This document shows positions 16,512 through 20,963 of a stretch of 20,963 nt of DNA, piece after piece. Position numbers and translations under genes: made by a program. Origin of the DNA: DAIOSQ01 sp036752465. GTDB lineage: Bacteria > Pseudomonadota > Gammaproteobacteria > Legionellales > Legionellaceae. The stretch covers positions 1 through 20,963 of the forward strand of contig DAIOSQ010000017.1 in assembly GCA_036752465.1 (NCBI GenBank), written 5' to 3'. How positions within the stretch are numbered: position 1 is the first letter of the stretch; the number at the start of each line of letters is the position of its first letter. The notes under the pieces are model-generated. The model searched no databases and was not told where the DNA came from. It saw only the letters and a list, made by a program, of their open reading frames with translations.

Positions 16512-16823
16512 TTATTGATTGATCGCAGTGATTTGCACTTGCGTGTAATATTGTCTGTGCCCCATTTGCTTCATATGGTGCTTACGTCTGCGGAATTTGA
16601 TAATCCTGATTTTTTTGTGTCGCCCTTGTGCTACAACGTTGGCTTGTACCACCGCGTTATTGACAAAAGGTGCGCCGCAGGTAAAATTATCACCATCGCT
16701 CAGCATCAAAACTTCTGAAAAATCTATTGCACTGCCCACTTCAACTGGCAACTGCTCGATTTTTAATAAATCGCCTACTTTGACGCGATATTGTTTACCG
16801 CCTGTCTTAATGATTGCATACAT
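16512..16823 (-). CDS. rplU: 50S ribosomal protein L21
   Basis: L21 binds 23S rRNA during early assembly of the large subunit. The 103-residue product begins MYAIIKTGGKQYRVKVGD and ends with the basic KKIRIIKFRRRKHHMKQMGH region, both typical. AGGAG lies 9 bases before the ATG. It is the first gene of the rplU-rpmA-obgE unit, driven by a promoter 84 bases upstream that is back to back with that of rplY. Confidence 0.99.
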   Translation of the reverse strand: MYAIIKTGGKQYRVKVGDLLKIEQLPVEVGSAIDFSEVLMLSDGDNFTCGAPFVNNAVVQANVVAQGRHKKIRIIKFRRRKHHMKQMGHRQYYTQVQITAINQ

Positions 16824-16906
16824 TGCTCATTCTCCTAACTGCCTTCAGGCTTTCCCATGGAGTGGGACGTAAATAAAACTGCGCGAGCAGTCTAACAAAG
16901 TGCACT

Positions 16907-16935
16907 ATTCTATAAAAGTTCAGCACCGACTTCAA
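16907..16935 (-). promoter_or_regulatory. sigma70 promoter of rplU-rpmA-obgE
   Basis: On the minus strand TTGAAG (16935-16930), 17 bases and TAGAAT (16912-16907) form a good sigma70 promoter, 84 bases before the rplU ATG. Its -35 box overlaps that of the opposite rplY promoter. Confidence 0.7.
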
Positions 16936-16959
16936 GTTGAATTTAAAATATTGTATACT
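16931..16959 (+). promoter_or_regulatory. sigma70 promoter of rplY
   Basis: TTCAAG (16931-16936), 17 bases and TATACT (16954-16959) point to a start near 16966. This leaves a leader of about 160 bases before rplY. The -35 box is weak but the -10 is close to consensus. Confidence 0.6.
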
Positions 16960-16965
16960 TCGCGC

Positions 16966-17125
16966 CTCATCTCATGTTTTATTTGGGGATGAAAGGGCGT
17001 GGCCTGCTGTTTTTTTAGTAGGCGCCAGCAGCCGTTTCGCAAATTTCTGGTCGCAAGAAATTTGATTTTGATCGTTGTCCAGGTAACAGCAGCACATCGG
17101 CTGGACATTTTTTGGAGATTCAACC
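16966..17125 (+). promoter_or_regulatory. structured rplY leader with a terminator-like hairpin
   Basis: The 302-base gap between rplU and rplY holds two promoters and this leader; no gene is seen in it. Three hairpins are readable. The first is GCCTGCT/AGTAGGC around a T7 loop (17002-17023). The second is CAAATTTCT/AGAAATTTG (17040-17048, 17056-17064). The third is TGTCCAG/CTGGACA (17076-17082, 17101-17107) followed at once by six T (17108-17113). The ribosome binding site GGAG (17114-17117) comes directly after the T-run. CAGCCG (17029-17034) could pair with CGGCTG (17098-17103) and block the third stem. This suggests attenuation or feedback control, but it is inferred only from pairing. 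Confidence 0.5.
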
Positions 17126-17827
17126 ATGACAGTATCTATTCATTTAGAAGCCAGCACAAGACAGGTTCTGGGGAAAGGTGCGAGCCGCCGCCTACGACGT
17201 CTTGATAACAAAATACCCGCCATCATTTACGGTGGTGATAAAGCACCATTAATGATAGAGCTTTTGCATAACAAAGTGACCAAAGCTCTGGAAAGCGAAC
17301 ACATATATTCGAGCGTGTTTCCGCTGCAAGTTGATGGTAAAGCAGAGCATGTGATCCTTAAGGCTATCCAACGGCATCCTTATAAGCCAGTGGTGATGCA
17401 TATGGATTTTCAGCGCGTGTCACCTAAGGATGTCTTAGTTCGTATGGTGCCATTACATTTTATCGGTGATAGTGAAGCAAAAGGCATCAAAGAGGGTGGC
17501 ATCATCAATCATGCGATGACCCAGGTAGAGATACGTTGTGCCGCAAAAGATTTACCGGAGTTTATCGAAGTCGACGTGCATGCGCTAGAAATGAACCAAG
17601 TGTTGCATATGACCGATCTCAAACTGCCACAGGGTGTGCAATTTGCCATTGATCCCCGCGACGGTGCGCATGATCATCCGGTGGTTAGTATCCATGCTAG
17701 CAAAGCCGAAATCAGTGACCTGGCGCAAGCGGATACCGCAGTAACAGAAGCGGATGCTGCGAGCTCTGAGGAGCATGCCAATGCAGGACACAAGTCAAAC
17801 GAAGCTGATCACCCCAGTGCGGAATAA
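17126..17827 (+). CDS. rplY: 50S ribosomal protein L25 (Ctc/TL5 type)
   Basis: L25 binds loop E of 5S rRNA. The 233-residue protein is the long, two-domain type: an N-terminal L25 domain (about 1-95, with RRLRRLDNKIPAIIYGG) and a C-terminal TL5-like beta domain (about 96-185). An acidic, alanine-rich tail (about 190-233) looks disordered. E. coli has only the first domain. GGAG lies 8 bases before the ATG. It leads the rplY-pth-ychF cluster, a common order in gammaproteobacteria; a gap of 23 bases separates it from pth. Confidence 0.97.
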   Translation: MTVSIHLEASTRQVLGKGASRRLRRLDNKIPAIIYGGDKAPLMIELLHNKVTKALESEHIYSSVFPLQVDGKAEHVILKAIQRHPYKPVVMHMDFQRVSPKDVLVRMVPLHFIGDSEAKGIKEGGIINHAMTQVEIRCAAKDLPEFIEVDVHALEMNQVLHMTDLKLPQGVQFAIDPRDGAHDHPVVSIHASKAEISDLAQADTAVTEADAASSEEHANAGHKSNEADHPSAE

Positions 17828-17850
17828 AGCAGCCGACTGGCTGGGCTAGC

Positions 17851-18420
17851 ATGTCAACTAAACTGATTGTAGGCTTGCAAAATCCTGGGCCATCTTATCA
17901 CCTGACCCGGCATAATGCCGGTGGGTGGTTAGTAGCCGCGTTGGCACAGGACTATCGCGCTACTTTCAGCTTAGAAAAAAAGTGGCACGCAGAAGTTGCC
18001 CAGCTGGATGTTGCCGGTACCTTATTGATTTGCGTCATACCCACTACCTACATGAATAATAGTGGTCTTGCCGTACGCGCGGTATCCCAATTTTACAAAA
18101 TAGCCCCCCAAGATATTGTGGTTGCGCATGACGAATTAGATCTGCCCGCAGGTAGGATCAAACTGAAATCAGCTGGTGGTCATGGTGGCCATAATGGCTT
18201 GCGTGATATCATCACCCAGATAAGCAGCGCAGATTTCCTGCGTTTGCGCATTGGTATCGGTCATCCTGGCCACAAAGATTTGGTGCTGGATTACGTACTA
18301 GGTAAACCCAATGCCAATGATAAACAATTGATAACACAGGCTATCGAGAAAACCATCTTAGCCATGCCAACGTTGGCCATGGGCAATTTGTCGCAAGCCA
18401 TGAATCTGATAAATGCATAA
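17851..18420 (+). CDS. pth: peptidyl-tRNA hydrolase
   Basis: Pth frees tRNA from peptidyl-tRNA that drops off the ribosome. The 189-residue protein has the catalytic set: N11 in LQNPG, H21 in TRHNAGGW, the aspartate of AHDELDLPAG and the asparagine of GGHGGHNGLRDI. Length is typical. The first motif reads GLQNPG rather than the common GLGNPG, a tolerated change (E. coli has A there). The ribosome binding site is weak. It ends 9 bases before ychF. Confidence 0.98.
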   Translation: MSTKLIVGLQNPGPSYHLTRHNAGGWLVAALAQDYRATFSLEKKWHAEVAQLDVAGTLLICVIPTTYMNNSGLAVRAVSQFYKIAPQDIVVAHDELDLPAGRIKLKSAGGHGGHNGLRDIITQISSADFLRLRIGIGHPGHKDLVLDYVLGKPNANDKQLITQAIEKTILAMPTLAMGNLSQAMNLINA

Positions 18421-18429
18421 GGGGTCCAT

Positions 18430-19521
18430 ATGGGATTTAAATGTGGTATTGTGGGATTGCCCAATGTAGGGAAATCTACTTTGTTTAATGCACTCACAAG
18501 TGCCGGTATCGAAGCGCAAAATTACCCATTTTGTACGATTGAGCCTAATGTGGGTGTAGTCACTGTGCCCGATCCGCGGCTCACGCAACTGGCGCATATA
18601 GTTAAACCACAACAAGTGGTGCCGGCGGTGATGCAGTTCGTCGACATTGCTGGTTTGGTCAAGGGTGCAGCCAGTGGTGAGGGGTTGGGCAATCAATTTT
18701 TGGCTAATATCCGCGAAACCGATGCCATAGCACATGTGGTGCGCTGTTTTGAACATCATGATATCGTGCATGTTGAAGGGCGGGTTGATCCAGTCAACGA
18801 TATTGAAATTATCAATACTGAGCTTGCGCTGGCAGATTTAGAAACTGTAGATAAAGCATTACTCAAAGCTGGTAAGCTCAGTAAAAGTGGCCACAAAGAA
18901 GCCCTTTTGGAGAAAGAAACCTTAGAAACCATCAAAGCACATCTTAATTTAGGCTTGCCAGTACGGACCTTAGCGTTGGGTACAGAAGCCAGTTGCGTGG
19001 TCGCGCGCTTGTGCTTGCTCACGGCAAAGCCGGTGTTATACATTGCCAACATTCAAGATGATGGGTATCACGATAACCCGTTATTGACTCAAGTGATGGC
19101 TCTGGCGCAGCAGGAGCGAGCGACGGTGGTCTCATTGTGTGCTGCCACGGAAGCAGAATTGATGGAGCTTGATGAACAATCCCGCCAGGAATTTATGCAA
19201 GATTTAGGCTTGCAAGAGCCAGGTCTAAATCGGGTGATTCGTGCTGGCTATGAGTTACTCGGGTTACAGACTTATTTCACTGCCGGAGTCAAAGAGGTGC
19301 GTGCGTGGACTATCCCACGAGGGGCAACTGCACCCCAGGCTGCAGGCGTGATTCATACAGATTTTGAAAAAGGATTTATTCGTGCTGAAGTCATTGCTTA
19401 TGAAGATTTTGTGGCTTTTAAGGGCGAGCAAGGTGCCAAAGAAGTTGGCAAATTGCGTTTAGAAGGCAAAGAATATGTGGTGCGTGATGGTGATGTCATG
19501 CATTTTCGCTTCAATGTCTAA
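18430..19521 (+). CDS. ychF: ribosome-binding ATPase YchF (OLA1 family)
   Basis: YchF is an Obg-related P-loop protein that prefers ATP and binds ribosomes; it affects stress responses. The 363-residue product has G1 GLPNVGKST at 9-17, the family motif YPFCTIEPNVG, G3 DIAGL with VKGAASGEGLGNQFL, and the altered G4 region LYIANIQDD that explains loss of GTP specificity. The C-terminal TGS domain ends VRDGDVMHFRFNV. GGGG lies 8 bases before the ATG. It converges with tenA; the 91 bases between them hold only a weak GC-rich hairpin (CGCAC/GTGCG near 19550) and no clear terminator. Confidence 0.98.
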   Translation: MGFKCGIVGLPNVGKSTLFNALTSAGIEAQNYPFCTIEPNVGVVTVPDPRLTQLAHIVKPQQVVPAVMQFVDIAGLVKGAASGEGLGNQFLANIRETDAIAHVVRCFEHHDIVHVEGRVDPVNDIEIINTELALADLETVDKALLKAGKLSKSGHKEALLEKETLETIKAHLNLGLPVRTLALGTEASCVVARLCLLTAKPVLYIANIQDDGYHDNPLLTQVMALAQQERATVVSLCAATEAELMELDEQSRQEFMQDLGLQEPGLNRVIRAGYELLGLQTYFTAGVKEVRAWTIPRGATAPQAAGVIHTDFEKGFIRAEVIAYEDFVAFKGEQGAKEVGKLRLEGKEYVVRDGDVMHFRFNV

Positions 19522-19612
19522 CGTGTTCAGCTTGGCAAGGCACGCAGCGCACGTCAGCAGTGCGGCTGTGTGACTGCGTTGCTTATGGGGGGCAGGGGAC
19601 GTTAGACTGCCG

Positions 19613-20296
19613 TTAACTTAGTGTGGCTGCGACGGATTCCTCGCAGTGAACGGGCGTGCTGCGCTGATGATAACAATCATCAAAAAAGTTGTGCTCAAGC
19701 TCATAGCACTTGGCAAATGTCGCGCTAATTTCTTGCTTCAGTTCAGCATCCTCAATACCTGCAGTCAAGTTAGCAAAGGTTTCGATTAACTCATCAGTGG
19801 ATGCAACATACGCTGGGTCTTGGTAGGTGCATAGCCAGTCGTAGTAGGGATGATCAGCGGTCAAATCACATTTTAGTTTGCCCAGATCAGTATAAATTTT
19901 AAAACAAGGTATAACGGACGCACAACGCACCAACAGATGCTTAGATTTGAGTTCGTTAAAATGCGCAATATAATCTTCCAAAGCCGCTGTCCGGCCAACA
20001 GGGTGGCGAAATATCGATATGGCCACTTGTGATTGCAAGAGCATGTCTTGCTCAAAAGATACGCATTCCGCATGTAGTTTATGGAACAAAGGGTGATATT
20101 CTGTCTCGGCAAATTCAACGGCAATAGCTTTAAGTACTTTGGCAAATTCAACCAGATACGGCTGATCTTGGGTGACAAAAAAATCGAAGGTAGCGCGTGG
20201 CAAAGTACCTGCTAAGAGCTGTTGGTTAAATGGATGATCAACAATCTGACCAAATTTTGCAGCATGTACTGCTAATAAACATTGCCATGCGTTCAT
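19613..20296 (-). CDS. tenA: aminopyrimidine aminohydrolase TenA (thiaminase II family)
   Basis: TenA hydrolyses aminopyrimidine breakdown products of thiamin to hydroxymethylpyrimidine (HMP), which ThiD then phosphorylates. The 227-residue protein keeps the active-site set: D44 and Y47 in TQDQPYL, C131 in VIPCFKIY and E201 in LEHNFFDD. These line up with D44, Y47, C135 and E205 of Bacillus TenA. The start overlaps the thiD stop as ATGA, with GGAG 9 bases before it, so the pair is translationally coupled. Thiamin salvage in a host-associated bacterium would fit. No thiamin riboswitch is visible in the window, but the operon start lies beyond the edge. Confidence 0.95.
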   Translation of the reverse strand: MNAWQCLLAVHAAKFGQIVDHPFNQQLLAGTLPRATFDFFVTQDQPYLVEFAKVLKAIAVEFAETEYHPLFHKLHAECVSFEQDMLLQSQVAISIFRHPVGRTAALEDYIAHFNELKSKHLLVRCASVIPCFKIYTDLGKLKCDLTADHPYYDWLCTYQDPAYVASTDELIETFANLTAGIEDAELKQEISATFAKCYELEHNFFDDCYHQRSTPVHCEESVAATLS

Positions 20297-20963
20297 GGGT
20301 TGGATCTCCTGTTCTCTAGAAAATAAAAGTGGTCAACTGGGCCAAAGCCTTGACCAATGGTAAATTGGCTAGCCGCATCAATGGCGCGCGTTAGATACGT
20401 TTTAGCTTGATCAATTGCTAAGGGTAGCTGATAGTGTTGTGCCAGAAACGAAGCGAGTGCTGCCGATAGGGTGCACCCAGTGCCATGGGTATTTTTGCTG
20501 AGAATCCGTGGTTGTTGAAACCAGGTGTGGTGCTTGGTTTGGTGATCATAGAGCACATCAGCTGCGTGATGCTGTTGGCTGTGACCACCTTTGAGCAGCA
20601 CATGGGCGTGTAATTCATCGCCCAATTGTTTGGCTGCGTCACACATGCTGTGCTCATCAGTGATGCGCTGATTAAGTAAACATTCGGCTTCTGGAATATT
20701 GGGGGTGATGATGGTGGCCAGGGGCAGTAACTGGCTTTTCAAAGCATCTATGAGGTTTGCTCGTATCAACGGCGCCCCATTTTTTGCTACCATCACCGGA
20801 TCGATCACCACGTATGTAGGACGGTACTGGGTGATTGCGTTGGCCACCACCTTGAGGATATCCAGATCGTGGATCATGCCAATTTTGAAGGCGACAATCG
20901 CCAAATCACTGCAGACTGAATCAATTTGCTGTCGAACAAATTGCGATGGAATTGGATATATGC
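20293..20963 (-). CDS. thiD: hydroxymethylpyrimidine/phosphomethylpyrimidine kinase ThiD, 5' part beyond the window
   Basis: ThiD phosphorylates HMP twice to HMP diphosphate for thiamin synthesis. The frame stays open to the right edge: IYPIPSQFVRQQIDSVCSD precedes LAIVAFKIGMIHD, as expected for the family, so an internal TTG near 20904 is not the real start. Visible motifs are VVIDPVMVAKNGAPLI, ITPNIPEAECLL, HVLLKGGHS and the anion-hole motif THGTGCTLSAALA near the C-terminus. The N-terminal substrate-binding part is missing. It is upstream of, and overlaps by 4 bases, tenA. Confidence 0.96.
   Translation of the reverse strand, partial: IYPIPSQFVRQQIDSVCSDLAIVAFKIGMIHDLDILKVVANAITQYRPTYVVIDPVMVAKNGAPLIRANLIDALKSQLLPLATIITPNIPEAECLLNQRITDEHSMCDAAKQLGDELHAHVLLKGGHSQQHHAADVLYDHQTKHHTWFQQPRILSKNTHGTGCTLSAALASFLAQHYQLPLAIDQAKTYLTRAIDAASQFTIGQGFGPVDHFYFLENRRSNP

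Overview
The window looks like a stretch of gammaproteobacterial chromosome of moderate to low GC. The inference rests on conserved housekeeping blocks: a tRNA-Ala/tRNA-Glu pair, radA facing xseB-ispA, rplU-rpmA-obgE facing rplY-pth-ychF, mutS, hemB and thiD-tenA. Between them lie an ankyrin-repeat protein, two membrane-segment proteins and a broken glycosyltransferase-like gene. That mix suits a host-associated member of the Legionellales (Legionella/Coxiella/Berkiella-like), but nothing here proves genus or host.

Layout, left to right. 1-160: two tRNA genes on the minus strand with a good sigma70 promoter. 233-1588: radA (-). 1720-2830: xseB and ispA (+), overlapping. 2903-4429: one long plus-strand reading frame broken by a single in-frame TAA. 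4517-5320: nudC (-). 5512-7695: an AT-rich accessory island with a DUF234-type ATPase (-), a 17-bp inverted repeat at its 5' end, an orphan acidic ORF and the 3' end (domains V and VI) of a group II intron whose reverse transcriptase is absent. 7696-9495: a membrane-segment protein with an acidic tail and an ankyrin protein (both -). 9595-10581: hemB (-). 10697-10852: a 51-aa protein gene (+) with a strong ribosome binding site, followed by a 16-bp inverted repeat. 10925-11440: a hydrophobic protein (-) with its own promoter. 11504-14095: mutS (-). 14389-14757: a repeat-rich lipoprotein (+). 14928-14972: a 14-codon relic of a Phd-type antitoxin. 15046-16823: obgE, rpmA and rplU (-). 17126-19521: rplY, pth and ychF (+). 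19613-20963: tenA and the 3' part of thiD (-), which runs off the window.

Functionally the core genes cover translation (tRNAs, L21, L27, L25, Pth, ObgE, YchF), DNA repair (RadA, XseB, MutS), isoprenoid and haem precursors (IspA, HemB), NAD/RNA-cap hydrolysis (NudC) and thiamin pyrimidine salvage (ThiD, TenA). The points most worth a second look are: two divergent promoter pairs whose -35 boxes overlap back to back; a terminator-like hairpin abutting the rplY ribosome binding site; the in-frame stop in the glycosyltransferase-like gene; the inverted repeat controlling or bounding the DUF234 ATPase; and the unannotated small gene at 10697.
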